Shown: in pieces, positions 46,931 through 54,739 of the stretch | How positions within the stretch are numbered: position 1 is the first letter of the stretch | How the letters are laid out: the number at the start of each line of letters is the position of its first letter | Source of the DNA: Streptomyces sp. ISL-12 | GTDB lineage: Bacteria; Actinomycetota; Actinomycetes; Streptomycetales; Streptomycetaceae | Assembly (NCBI RefSeq): GCF_018614415.1 | Contig: NZ_JAGGOO010000006.1 | Coordinates: 1 to 64,000 of the forward strand | Reading direction: 5' to 3' | Length of the DNA stretch: 64,000 nt | The notes under the pieces: generated by a model | The model's database searches: none | Told to the model about the DNA's origin: nothing | Seen by the model: the letters and a program-made list of their open reading frames with translations, nothing else | Made by a program: the position numbers and the translations under genes

Positions 46931-48174
46931 GCCCCCGTGAGCTTCGCGAACTTGGCCTCGTACTCCGTCTCTTCCTTCGAACTGAGCGAACGGAAGGCAC
47001 GGGACTTGGCCTGCATGGCCTGGTCAGGAAGGATCAGCGGATTCTCCGCCGCGTCCGGGTCGATCTTCGCCAGTTCGTCCTTCACTCCGTCGACGGGGCA
47101 GACGTAGTTGATGTAGGCGGCGAGTTCGGCGGCGGCCTGCGGCTCGTAGTAGTAGTCGATGAGCCGCTCGGCGTTGGTCTTGTGCCGGGCCCTGCCGGGG
47201 ACCAGCAGGTTGTCGCTGGAGGTGAGGTAGCCGCTGTCGGGGATGACGAAGTCGACGTCCGGGTTGTCCGCCTTGAGCTGGACGACGTCGCCGGCCCAGG
47301 CGAGACAGGCGGCGAAGTCGCCCTTGCTGAGGTCGGAGGTGTAGTCGTTGCCGGTGAAGCGGCGGATCTGGCCGGAGTCGACGGCCTTCTGGAGGCGGGC
47401 GACGGCCGCGTCGTAGTCGTCGTCGGTGAAGCGGCCCGGGTCCTTCTCCAGGTCGAGCAGGGCCATGCCCATGGTGTCGCGCATCTCGGTGAGCAGGCCG
47501 ACGCGGCCCTTGAGCTTCGGGTTGTCGAGGAGGTCGGAGAGGGTCTTCACCTCGATGCCGTCGAGCGCCTTCTTGTTGTAGGCGATGACGGTGGAGATGC
47601 CCTGCCAGGGGTAGGAGTAGGCGCGGCCCGGGTCCCAGTCGGGGGTGCGGAACTGGGGCGAGAGGTTGGCGAAGGCGTGCGGCAGGTTGGCCGGGTCGAG
47701 CTTCTGCACCCAGCCGAGGCGGATGAGCCGGGCGGCCAGCCAGTCGGTGAGGACGATCAGGTCCCGGCCGGTGTCCTGACCGGCGGCGAGCTGCGGCTTG
47801 ATCTTGCCGAAGAACTCGTTGTTGTCGTTGATGTCCTCGGTGTACTTGACGGCGATACCGGTGCGCTCGGTGAAGGCGTCGAGGGTGGGGTGCTTCTTGC
47901 CGCTGTCGTCGACGTCCATGTACTCGGTCCAGTTGGAGAAGGCGACCTCCTTCTCCTTCGCCGAGTGGTCCGCCGCGGAGGTGCCGCCCTCGGTCCGGCC
48001 GGCGGCGGGGATGCCGCAGGCGGTCAGCGTCCCGAGTCCGCCGGCCACGAGTGCGCCGCCTGCGGAGGCGCGCAGCAGCGAGCGGCGGGTCAGGGCGGCC
48101 CGGCCGTTGCGCAGGCTGCGCCGCATGGCGGCCAGTTGGGCCGGGGAGAGACGGTCTGGCTCGTACTGCTCCAT
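46927..48174 (-). CDS. potD: Spermidine/putrescine-binding lipoprotein
   Basis: 415 aa. Twin-arginine motif (TRRSLLRAS), hydrophobic segment and lipobox LTAC near residue 53; the N-terminal tail before the Arg pair is unusually long (about 29 residues). The mature part matches PotD/PotF (VAFSNWTEYMDVDD, TGRDLIVLTDWLAARLI, CLAWAGDVVQL). It delivers polyamines to PotBC. It lies 43 bp after ALDH2 and so belongs to that transcript. Confidence 0.93.
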   Translation of the reverse strand: MEQYEPDRLSPAQLAAMRRSLRNGRAALTRRSLLRASAGGALVAGGLGTLTACGIPAAGRTEGGTSAADHSAKEKEVAFSNWTEYMDVDDSGKKHPTLDAFTERTGIAVKYTEDINDNNEFFGKIKPQLAAGQDTGRDLIVLTDWLAARLIRLGWVQKLDPANLPHAFANLSPQFRTPDWDPGRAYSYPWQGISTVIAYNKKALDGIEVKTLSDLLDNPKLKGRVGLLTEMRDTMGMALLDLEKDPGRFTDDDYDAAVARLQKAVDSGQIRRFTGNDYTSDLSKGDFAACLAWAGDVVQLKADNPDVDFVIPDSGYLTSSDNLLVPGRARHKTNAERLIDYYYEPQAAAELAAYINYVCPVDGVKDELAKIDPDAAENPLILPDQAMQAKSRAFRSLSSKEETEYEAKFAKLTGA

Positions 48175-48217
48175 GCGCGTGGTGCCCTTTCGGCTGCGGT
48201 CGGCGGCTTGGGGGGGC

Positions 48218-49771
48218 TCAGCGGGCCCCGAAGACGGTGCGGTGCCAGTCCTTCGCGGCGACCGCGGTGTTGTCGTACATGACGTGTTTGAGCTGGGTGT
48301 ACTCCTCGAAGGAGTACGCGGACATGTCCTTGCCGAAGCCGGACGCCTTGTACCCGCCGTGCGGCATCTCGCTGATGATCGGGATGTGGTCGTTGATCCA
48401 GACGCACCCGGCCTGGATCTCGCGGGTGGCGCGGCCCGCGCGGTACACGTCCCGGGTCCAGGCGGAGGCGGCGAGGCCGTACGGGGTGTCGTTGGCGAGC
48501 CGGATGGCCTCGTCGTCGGTGTCGAACGGCAGGACGACGAGGACCGGGCCGAAGATCTCGGACTGGACGGCCTCGCTGTCCTGGGCGGCGTCGACGATGA
48601 GGGTGGGCCGGTAGTAGGCGCCGTCCTTCAGGTCGTCGTCCTGGGGGGCCTCTCCACCGGTCACCACGCGCGCGTAGCCGCGCGCCCGGTCGACGAAGCC
48701 CGCGACGCGGTCGCGCTGCGCGTGGCTGACCAGGGGGCCGAGGTCGGTGCCGGGGGCGAAGGGGTCTCCCAGGCGGACGGTTTCCATGAGGGCGGCGGTG
48801 CGTTCGACGAACGCGTCGTGGAGGGGGCGTTGGACGTACGCGCGCGTGGCGGCGGTGCAGTCCTGGCCGGTGTTGATGAGGGCGGCGGCCACCGCGCCGT
48901 GCGCCGCCGCCTCCAGGTCGGCGTCGTCGAAGACGAGGAAGGGCGCCTTGCCGCCGAGTTCGAGATGGAGGCGTTTGAGGGTGGGGGTCGCGGTCGCGGC
49001 GGTGGCGAGTTGGGCCACGCGCCGGCCTACGGCGGTGGAGCCGGTGAAGGAGGTCATGGCGACGTCGGGGTGGGCCACGAGGTGTTCGCCGGCCTCGGGG
49101 CCTGTGCCGGTGACGATGTTGAGCACGCCGTCGGGGAGGCCCGCTTCGGTGGCCGCCTGGGCGAACATCAGGGAGGTGAGGGGGGTCGTTTCGGCGGGTT
49201 TGAGGACCATGGTGTTGCCTGCGGCGATCGCCGGGAGGATCTTCCAGGCGGCCATCTGGAGCGGGTAGTTCCAGGGGGCGATGGAGCCGACGACGCCGAT
49301 GGGTTCGCGGCGTACGTAGGAGGTGTGGTCGCCGGAGTACTCGCCGGCCGACTGGCCCTGGAGGTGGCGGGCGGCACCGGCGAAGAAGGCGGCGTTGTCG
49401 ATGGTGCCGGGCACGTCGAACTCGCGGGTGAGCTTGAGCGGTTTGCCACACTGGAGGGACTCGGCGCGGGCGAGGTCCTCGGCCCGGTCGGCGAGGACGG
49501 CGGCGAACCGCTGCAGGGTGTCGGAACGTTCGGCCGGGGTCGCGGACGCCCAGGCGGGGAACGCGGCGCGGGCGGCGGCGACGGCCGCGTCGACGTCGGC
49601 CGAGCCGGCCAGGCGGTAGGTGAGGACCGGGGTGCCGGTGGCCGGGTCGACGACGGTGTGCGTGCGGGCGGAGGTGCCGTGGGTGAGGCGGCCCGCGATG
49701 TACTGGGCGCCGTCCGCGAAGCGGTCCTGGGCGGGGAAGCGGTCCTGGGTGGCGTCGCCCGGGTGGTGCAT
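48218..49771 (-). CDS. Gamma-aminobutyraldehyde-type dehydrogenase (ALDH2)
   Basis: 517 aa. NAD-binding APWNYPLQMAAWKILPAIAAGN, FTGSTAVGRRV, catalytic Glu in LELGGKAP and Cys305 in TGQDCTAATRAYV; C-terminal EMPHGGYKASGFGKDMSAYS matches PuuC/PatD (gamma-aminobutyraldehyde dehydrogenases). First gene of the operon with potDABC and puuB, so it probably oxidises the aldehyde made by PuuB or by a polyamine aminotransferase. The ATG at 49771 has GAGGAGA eight nt upstream; the N-terminal 25 residues (MHHPGDATQDRF) are an extension. Paralogous to ALDH3 at 54740. Confidence 0.91.
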   Translation of the reverse strand: MHHPGDATQDRFPAQDRFADGAQYIAGRLTHGTSARTHTVVDPATGTPVLTYRLAGSADVDAAVAAARAAFPAWASATPAERSDTLQRFAAVLADRAEDLARAESLQCGKPLKLTREFDVPGTIDNAAFFAGAARHLQGQSAGEYSGDHTSYVRREPIGVVGSIAPWNYPLQMAAWKILPAIAAGNTMVLKPAETTPLTSLMFAQAATEAGLPDGVLNIVTGTGPEAGEHLVAHPDVAMTSFTGSTAVGRRVAQLATAATATPTLKRLHLELGGKAPFLVFDDADLEAAAHGAVAAALINTGQDCTAATRAYVQRPLHDAFVERTAALMETVRLGDPFAPGTDLGPLVSHAQRDRVAGFVDRARGYARVVTGGEAPQDDDLKDGAYYRPTLIVDAAQDSEAVQSEIFGPVLVVLPFDTDDEAIRLANDTPYGLAASAWTRDVYRAGRATREIQAGCVWINDHIPIISEMPHGGYKASGFGKDMSAYSFEEYTQLKHVMYDNTAVAAKDWHRTVFGAR

Positions 49772-49857
49772 GTCGGCTCTCCTCGGTGTCCCCGTGGCGG
49801 GGTCCGGTGTGGCTCGGACTCGATGTGAGTGCCGATCCTGACAGAGGGGTGGGCCTC

Positions 49858-49900
49858 CAACAAGTGATTCCGTTGTTGCCATTTGGTTACGCGACGGAAT
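49858..49900. promoter_or_regulatory. Inverted repeats upstream of the ALDH2-pot-puuB operon
   Basis: CAACAA-N9-TTGTTG (49858-49878) overlaps ATTCCGT (49867-49873), which pairs with ACGGAAT (49894-49900). The minus strand reads CAACAACGGAAT, which resembles AACAACGGATTT in the ALDH3/AsnC region, so it is a candidate AsnC/Lrp site. The spacer 49772-49942 holds no gene. Confidence 0.55.
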
Positions 49901-49942
49901 CTGTCGACTGGGTGTCGAGTGGCCGTGGAAAAGGGGGACGGG

Positions 49943-50557
49943 GTGTCAGTGGTGCGTGCGACAGTGGCGTGCATGGGAGAGGTGACGGGGGCGTCGGGTG
50001 GTCGGGAAGCGCTGGTCGGGGCGGTGCGGGCGGGGGCTCGCGTCAAGTACCTGTACTTCTGGGGGCATCGGCCGGGTCCGGGCGGGCGGGTCGGGGCGGG
50101 CTGTCTGAGTCAGTGGTGGCCGTCGCCGTTCACGGTGGACGGGGTGGAGTACGCGACCGCCGAGCACTGGATGATGGCCGGCAAGGCCCGGCTGTTCCGG
50201 GACGCGGAGGCGGAACGCCGGGTGCTGGCGGCGGGGCATCCCGCCGAGGCGAAGAAGGCGGGGCGGCTGGTGCGGGGCTTCGACGAGGCGATATGGGAAC
50301 GGGAGCGGTTCGGGATCGTCGTCGAGGGCAGCGTGCACAAGTTCGCGACGGACACGGCGCTGCGGGAGTTTCTGCTGGGCACGGGGGACCGGGTGCTGGT
50401 GGAGGCGAGTCCCGTGGACCGGGTCTGGGGCATCGGCCTCGCCGCTACGGAGGAGGGGGCGGGGGATCCGGAGCGGTGGCGGGGCGCGAATCTGCTGGGG
50501 TTCGCGTTGATGGAGGCGCGGGGGAGGCTGCGGAGGGGCGGGGGCGGTAGGGCGTAG
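49943..50557 (+). CDS. NADAR (YbiA/DUF1768) family protein
   Basis: 204 aa. The core YFWGHRPGPGGRVGAGCLSQWWPSPFTVDG, YATAEHWMMAGKARLF and VWGIGLA is diagnostic of NADAR. Characterised members hydrolyse N-glycosidic bonds in reactive riboflavin intermediates or remove ADP-ribose from guanine in DNA. Which applies here is unknown. The GTG at 49943 was chosen because AAGGGGGA precedes it; an ATG at 49973 is possible. It stands alone, upstream of the second composite repeat, with no DarT or RibA-like partner in view. Confidence 0.88.
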   Translation: MSVVRATVACMGEVTGASGGREALVGAVRAGARVKYLYFWGHRPGPGGRVGAGCLSQWWPSPFTVDGVEYATAEHWMMAGKARLFRDAEAERRVLAAGHPAEAKKAGRLVRGFDEAIWERERFGIVVEGSVHKFATDTALREFLLGTGDRVLVEASPVDRVWGIGLAATEEGAGDPERWRGANLLGFALMEARGRLRRGGGGRA

Positions 50558-50588
50558 GACGTAGGGCGGGTACGGGTCGTGGGTGGGA

Positions 50589-50640
50589 TGCCTGCGGCGC
50601 CTGTGCGGGTTCGGTGGGGGTGCGCGTAGCGCCCACGGTG
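50589..50640. repeat. Composite repeat, part C copy 2
   Basis: TGCCTGCGGCG...GGTGGGGGTGCGCG-AGCGC matches the units at 10845-10975 and stands, as there, directly before part A. Confidence 0.5.
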
Positions 50641-50663
50641 CGGTGCGTGGTCGGGGCCGGGGT

Positions 50664-50754
50664 GGGGGGTGTCCGTCCTCGGAACGGCGCGGAATCGGTC
50701 ACTGACGGGGGTGCAGCGTGTCGACGCGCCAACCACTGCGGGCGGACACCCCCC
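50664..50754. repeat. Composite repeat, part A copy 2
   Basis: Same 91-bp length, 12-bp perfect terminal inverted repeat and ungapped alignment with 10992-11082 (12 differences by my count, all in the interior right of base 37). Confidence 0.8.
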
Positions 50755-50830
50755 ACCCCGTCCCCTTCCCGCCGTACGCGGGTGCGGGTCCGTACCCCGC
50801 CCGACCGCGGGCGGCGCGAGCAGCGCACAC

Positions 50831-50936
50831 CGCGTCACCGCGGGCAATCGTGCCGCCAGGGGCGGCACGGGTGGGCGCGGCGGCACCCCGCCGGCGCCGG
50901 GCCGCGCCACCCACCCCCGCGTCAACCACAACGCCG
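50831..50936. repeat. Composite repeat, part B copy 2a (106 bp)
   Basis: Identical over 106 bp to 51028-51133. Internal stem GGGTGGGCGCGG / CCGCGCCACCC (one bulge). A third fragment of its right end is at 50938-50970. The 624-bp gap 50558-51181 contains nothing but these repeats. Confidence 0.85.
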
Positions 50937-51027
50937 GGCCGCACCCACCCCCGCATCCACCACAACGCCGGATACCGGATAGGCCCCGGGGGACTCGCGT
51001 ACCCGCGTAACCGCAGGCACCCCAGGC

Positions 51028-51133
51028 CGCGTCACCGCGGGCAATCGTGCCGCCAGGGGCGGCACGGGTGGGCGCGGCGGCACCCCGCCGGCGCCGGGCC
51101 GCGCCACCCACCCCCGCGTCAACCACAACGCCG
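51028..51133. repeat. Composite repeat, part B copy 2b (106 bp)
   Basis: Perfect direct repeat of 50831-50936, 197 bp downstream (start to start). Lies 48 bp before the stop of the convergent DUF4190 gene. Confidence 0.85.
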
Positions 51134-51181
51134 TACACCGAACAGCCCGGCCCAGTTCACCCCCGGCCCCCGCCGGCAGGC

Positions 51182-52069
51182 CTACGCGCTGGTGAAGATG
51201 AGGACCGCGAACCCGGCCCCCAGCGCGATACCGAACGCCCCGCAGATGATGCCGGCCAGCGCCTGGCCGGAGTTGGTCGCCTCGCCCTTGCGCGCCTTCG
51301 CCCGCCCGACCACGCCGAAGATCACGCCCAGGACGCCCAGCAGGATGGCGATCGGCCACATGCAGAAACCCACGGCCGCGATGATCCCGAGGACGAGACC
51401 GGCCGTGCCCATCCCGTTCCTCGGCGGCATCGGCCCCATGCCCTGCCAGCCGTAGTAGCCCTGCGGCTGCGGACCGCCGCCGTAACCGGGGCCGGGGCCG
51501 TGGCCCGGATATCCGTAGGCGCCGGGGTAGCCGTAGGGGGCCTGGCCCGGTCCGTCGGGGGCGATCGGGGGCGGGGGGACGACGGGAGTACGGGCCTGGC
51601 CGTGCGGCGGGGTGGACGTCGGCGCCGCGAAGGGGTTGGCCGCTCCCTGCGACGGAGAAGAAGACGCGGGCGCGGGTGCCGCGGGGGTCGGTGGGGCGAA
51701 CGCGGCGTCGTGGGGCGCCGCGCCCGGGCCGGACGGGGTCGCCCACGGCTGGGGCGGCGGTGTCGGGGCCGCCTCGGCGGGCTGGTCGCCCAGGGTGGGT
51801 ATGGACGTGACCGTCTGGTGGTCCGACTCGGGGGCGGACGGCGCCGGCCACGGCGTCGAGCCGCCCGGCGCGGGGGCGGACAGGCCGGAGCCGCCGGACG
51901 CGTCCGGGGAGTCGTTGACCGGCGGCGGCCAGACCTTGCCACCGTCAGACCGGTCCGCCGGCGCCTGCCCGGTCCCGGCCACCGCGTCGGCCGTGTCTCT
52001 TCGCCCCGCACCGGGCGGCGCCGTCGGTCCGTGCGCGTCGGCTTCCGGCGTCTGCGCGTCGTCGGACAT
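51182..52069 (-). CDS. DUF4190-domain membrane protein with long Pro-rich N-terminus
   Basis: 295 aa. Residues 1-215 are disordered, Pro/Ala/Gly/Ser-rich, ending with Tyr-Gly-Pro repeats (APYGYPGAYGYPGHGPGPGY). The last 75 residues are the DUF4190 unit: two TM helices (GLVLGIIAAVGFCMWPIAILLG and AGIICGAFGIALGAGFAVLI) around a short basic loop (VVGRAKARKGEAT). Such proteins are common and uncharacterised in actinobacteria. ATG with GAGGGG upstream. Convergent with NADAR across the repeat region; divergent from the deaminase gene. Confidence 0.87.
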   Translation of the reverse strand: MSDDAQTPEADAHGPTAPPGAGRRDTADAVAGTGQAPADRSDGGKVWPPPVNDSPDASGGSGLSAPAPGGSTPWPAPSAPESDHQTVTSIPTLGDQPAEAAPTPPPQPWATPSGPGAAPHDAAFAPPTPAAPAPASSSPSQGAANPFAAPTSTPPHGQARTPVVPPPPIAPDGPGQAPYGYPGAYGYPGHGPGPGYGGGPQPQGYYGWQGMGPMPPRNGMGTAGLVLGIIAAVGFCMWPIAILLGVLGVIFGVVGRAKARKGEATNSGQALAGIICGAFGIALGAGFAVLIFTSA

Positions 52070-52227
52070 GCGCGGGTCCCCTCTGTTCGAACGTGCCGTC
52101 ATGCTACGGCGCGTACCCTCCCGCCGGGCCCCCGGCCTACGATGATCCCGAGTCACGATCAGCCGATCACCCGCGTCCCGCCGGGCACCCACCCGCCGCC
52201 GGACGCCCCGTTCCGGGGAGGAACCCC

Positions 52228-53364
52228 TTGACCGAGCACACCGAGCGCACCGGGCACACCGAGCGGACCGAGCAGACGCGGGCTCCCGGGGACGGCCCGC
52301 GCCCCGAGCACCTCGTCACCCCCGATGTCCCGCGCGATCTGCGTGCCTTCATCGCCGGCCTGCCCAAGGCCGAGCTGCACGTCCACCACGTCGGCTCCGC
52401 CTCTCCCCGGATCGTCGCCGAACTCGCCGCCCGGCACCGTGACTCGCAGGTCCCCGCCGACCCCGAGGCGTTGGCCGAGTACTTCACGTTCACCGACTTC
52501 GCCCACTTCATCAAGGTCTACCTGTCGGTGGTCGACCTCATCCGCACCCCTGAGGACGTCCGGCTGCTGACGTACGAGGTGGCCCGCGAACTGGCCCGGC
52601 AGCAGGTCCGGTACGCCGAGCTGACCCTCACCCCCTTCTCCTCCGTCCGGCGCGGTATCGACGCGCGCGGCTTCATGGACGCGATCGAGGACGCCCGCAA
52701 GGCGGCCGAGGCCGAGTTCGGGACCGTACTGCGCTGGTGCTTCGACATTCCGGGCGAGGCCGGTCTGGAGTCCGCCGAGGAGACCACCCGGCTGGCCACC
52801 GACGACCGGCTCCGGCCGGAGGGCCTGGTCTCCTTCGGGCTCGGCGGGCCCGAGATCGGTGTGCCCCGGCCGCAGTTCAAGCCGTACTTCGACCGGGCCA
52901 TCGCCGCCGGACTGCACTCGGTGCCGCACGCGGGCGAGACCACAGGCCCGGAGACGGTCTGGGACGCGCTGACCCACCTGCGCGCCGAGCGGATCGGACA
53001 CGGCACCAGTTCGGCGCAGGACCCGAAGCTGCTCGCGCACCTCGCCGAGCACCGCATCCCGCTGGAGGTGTGCCCCACGTCGAACATCGCCACCCGCGCG
53101 GTGCGCACCCTGGACGAACACCCGATCAAGGAGTTCACGCGCGCCGGGGTGCTGGTGACGGTCAACTCCGACGACCCGCCGATGTTCGGCACCGACCTGA
53201 ACAACGAGTACGCCGTCGCCGCCCGCCTGCTCGACCTGGACGAGCGCGGGCTCGCCGAACTGGCGAAGAACGCGGTGGACGTCTCCTTCCTCGACGCGGC
53301 GGGCAAGGCCCGGCTCGGGGAGGAGATCGACTCCTACACGGCGGCCTGGCTCCGCACGTCCTGA
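52228..53364 (+). CDS. Adenosine deaminase-family amidohydrolase (TTG start)
   Basis: 378 aa. Zn-binding HxH in AELHVHHVGSASP, GGPEIGVP, HAGETTGPETVWDAL (catalytic His/Glu) and SDDPPMFGTDLNNEY (Asp pair) are the metal and catalytic segments of the adenosine/aminodeoxyfutalosine deaminase superfamily. HVHHVGS instead of HxHLDG suggests a subgroup that includes 6-aminodeoxyfutalosine deaminases of the futalosine menaquinone pathway used by Streptomyces, so either role is possible. The TTG at 52228 is chosen because GGGGAGGA lies 7 nt before it; an N-terminal Thr/Glu/Arg repeat (TEHTERTGHTERTEQ) follows. Confidence 0.9.
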   Translation: MTEHTERTGHTERTEQTRAPGDGPRPEHLVTPDVPRDLRAFIAGLPKAELHVHHVGSASPRIVAELAARHRDSQVPADPEALAEYFTFTDFAHFIKVYLSVVDLIRTPEDVRLLTYEVARELARQQVRYAELTLTPFSSVRRGIDARGFMDAIEDARKAAEAEFGTVLRWCFDIPGEAGLESAEETTRLATDDRLRPEGLVSFGLGGPEIGVPRPQFKPYFDRAIAAGLHSVPHAGETTGPETVWDALTHLRAERIGHGTSSAQDPKLLAHLAEHRIPLEVCPTSNIATRAVRTLDEHPIKEFTRAGVLVTVNSDDPPMFGTDLNNEYAVAARLLDLDERGLAELAKNAVDVSFLDAAGKARLGEEIDSYTAAWLRTS

Positions 53365-53395
53365 CCCCGTCACGCCCTACCGGAGATCCGCTGCC

Positions 53396-54112
53396 ATGAC
53401 CGACGTGTCCACCCCGACTGCCGTGGCGCACCGCGGCGATCCCTACCGCTCGCGCGAGAACACGGTCGGATCGCTGCGCTCCGCGCTGCGCCGCGGCGCG
53501 GACGCGGTGGAGATCGACGTACGGCTGACCCGGGACGGTGTGCCCGTGCTGCTGCACGACGAGACGCTGACGCGGTTGTGGCAGCGGGACCGACCGCTGT
53601 CCGCGCTCTCGGCCGGTGAGGTACGGGAGCTGACGGACGGGCGGGTGCCGACGCTGGCCGAGGCCCTCGCGGCGGCCGACGGGCACCGGGTGATGGTGGA
53701 TCTGCCCGGCACGCCCGGGGAACGGGCGGTCCGCCGGATCGTGGACGTGGTGCGCGAGTGCGGCGCGGGCGACCGCGTGTACTACTGCGCGGGGGCCGCC
53801 GCCATGCTCGCCGTGCGCGCGGCCGACCCGGCCGCCGAGATCGCGCTGACCTGGACGAGCCTGGCGCCGCCCCGGCCCGCCCTGCTGGACGCCGTCCGGC
53901 CGCGCTGGCTCAACTACCGCTGGACGCTGGTGGACCGGGCGCTGGCCGAGCGCGTCCACCGTGACGGCTGTCTGCTCTCCGTCTGGACGCCCGACACCCG
54001 CCGTGCCATGCGCCGGCTGATCGGGCTGGGCGTCGACTCGATCACCACCAATCGGGTCGACGTGCTGTGTGCCCTGCGCGAGCAGGTACCCAGCGCGACG
54101 CGCGGTGCGTGA
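53396..54112 (+). CDS. Glycerophosphodiester phosphodiesterase
   Basis: 238 aa GDPD TIM barrel. AHRGDPYRSRENTVGSLRSA (catalytic His and Arg), VEIDVRLTRDGVPVLLHDETL (metal-binding Glu-Asp and second His) and C-terminal GVDSITTNRVDVL are the family signatures. Hydrolyses glycerophosphodiesters to glycerol-3-phosphate and alcohol; no signal peptide, so cytoplasmic. It follows the deaminase by 31 bp and may be cotranscribed. It lacks the usual central Glu (KPE) motif: the segment reads MVDLPGT, where typical GDPDs have NIEIK, which may alter metal binding. Confidence 0.9.
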   Translation: MTDVSTPTAVAHRGDPYRSRENTVGSLRSALRRGADAVEIDVRLTRDGVPVLLHDETLTRLWQRDRPLSALSAGEVRELTDGRVPTLAEALAAADGHRVMVDLPGTPGERAVRRIVDVVRECGAGDRVYYCAGAAAMLAVRAADPAAEIALTWTSLAPPRPALLDAVRPRWLNYRWTLVDRALAERVHRDGCLLSVWTPDTRRAMRRLIGLGVDSITTNRVDVLCALREQVPSATRGA

Positions 54113-54170
54113 GGGCATATCCCATGTCGCCCGACAGGGGCCCGGCTTGTGTGGGTGACACGCCGGAGGT

Positions 54171-54186
54171 TCACTCGCGCGAGTGA
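54171..54186. promoter_or_regulatory. Perfect 16-bp palindrome upstream of the orphan gene
   Basis: TCACTCGCGCGAGTGA, in a locally AT-richer spacer after GDPD. Operator-like; the regulator is unknown. Confidence 0.55.
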
Positions 54187-54198
54187 TTGTTACTGTGT

Positions 54199-54225
54199 GA
54201 ATACGGCTGGACACTCGACGTATTC
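54199..54225. promoter_or_regulatory. Second inverted repeat upstream of the orphan gene
   Basis: GAATACG-N13-CGTATTC, 41 bp before the ATG at 54266. Spacing of the half-sites (20 bp centre to centre) fits a dimeric regulator. Confidence 0.5.
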
Positions 54226-54265
54226 GGGGAGGTCATGGGGCTTCTCCGACGCGAGAGGAGCCGTC

Positions 54266-54631
54266 ATGGCCGCAGCAGAATCTTCCACCTCCCAGGCGCC
54301 GCAGATCGCGAGCAGCTCGCAGGCCGCCGACCAGGACCAGGGCGTCACCACGGCGATCGGCGGCAACGTCGGCGCCATCTGGCGAGCATGGTGGACCTGG
54401 AGTCCGGGGAACGGGACACACAATCTCCAGCTCCCCTGGAACGTCATCGGGACCGACTCGACGGTCGTCGTCACCGCCTCCGAGATCGACGGCAACGGGA
54501 ACCGGTTCGTCGGCGCGGCGCCCTTCCAGGTGTCGAGCATCGCTCCCGGCAACGGAGTGGTGACGTTCAAGATCAGCATCGGCTGGGACAGCCCGCTGGC
54601 GATGCGCACCGACGTCCTGGTCTTCAACTGA
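54266..54631 (+). CDS. Orphan 121-aa protein
   Basis: ATG with GAGAGGAG upstream. No signal peptide, TM segment or family I recognise. A Ser/Gln/Ala-rich N-terminus (1-35) is followed by a probably all-beta region containing WRAWWTWSPGNGTHNLQLPW, VVVTASEIDGNGNRF and VVTFKISIGWDSP, with many Trp and Gly-Asn turns. It resembles a small lectin-like or IgG-like beta sandwich, but that is an impression only. Two palindromes upstream and a 16-bp terminator downstream suggest an independently regulated single-gene unit. Confidence 0.75.
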   Translation: MAAAESSTSQAPQIASSSQAADQDQGVTTAIGGNVGAIWRAWWTWSPGNGTHNLQLPWNVIGTDSTVVVTASEIDGNGNRFVGAAPFQVSSIAPGNGVVTFKISIGWDSPLAMRTDVLVFN

Positions 54632-54668
54632 GCACCGCCCTCCGGCCGCGCGGGCCGGAGGGCGGTGC
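54632..54668. terminator. Terminator of the orphan gene (bidirectional)
   Basis: Perfect 16-bp stem GCACCGCCCTCCGGCC / GGCCGGAGGGCGGTGC, 5-nt loop, starting directly after the stop. ALDH3 ends convergently at 54740. Confidence 0.88.
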
Positions 54669-54739
54669 GGATCCGGTGACGACCGGCACGTCCGCCCCGT
54701 GACGGCTCCGGGTTCGCCCGAGCCGTCAGGAGGCGCCCG

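Noticed and set aside
50669-51010. Short frames beginning MSVLGTARNRS in both repeat copies
   Set aside because: The shared peptide comes from the conserved 91-bp repeat; frames diverge afterwards and have no ribosome binding site, so these are repeat translations, not genes.
54235-54702. Frame starting MGLLRRERSRHG with GGGGAGG upstream
   Set aside because: Overlaps the 121-aa gene in another frame, is Arg-rich and continues through the terminator; the 54266 ATG has an equally good site and a plausible protein.
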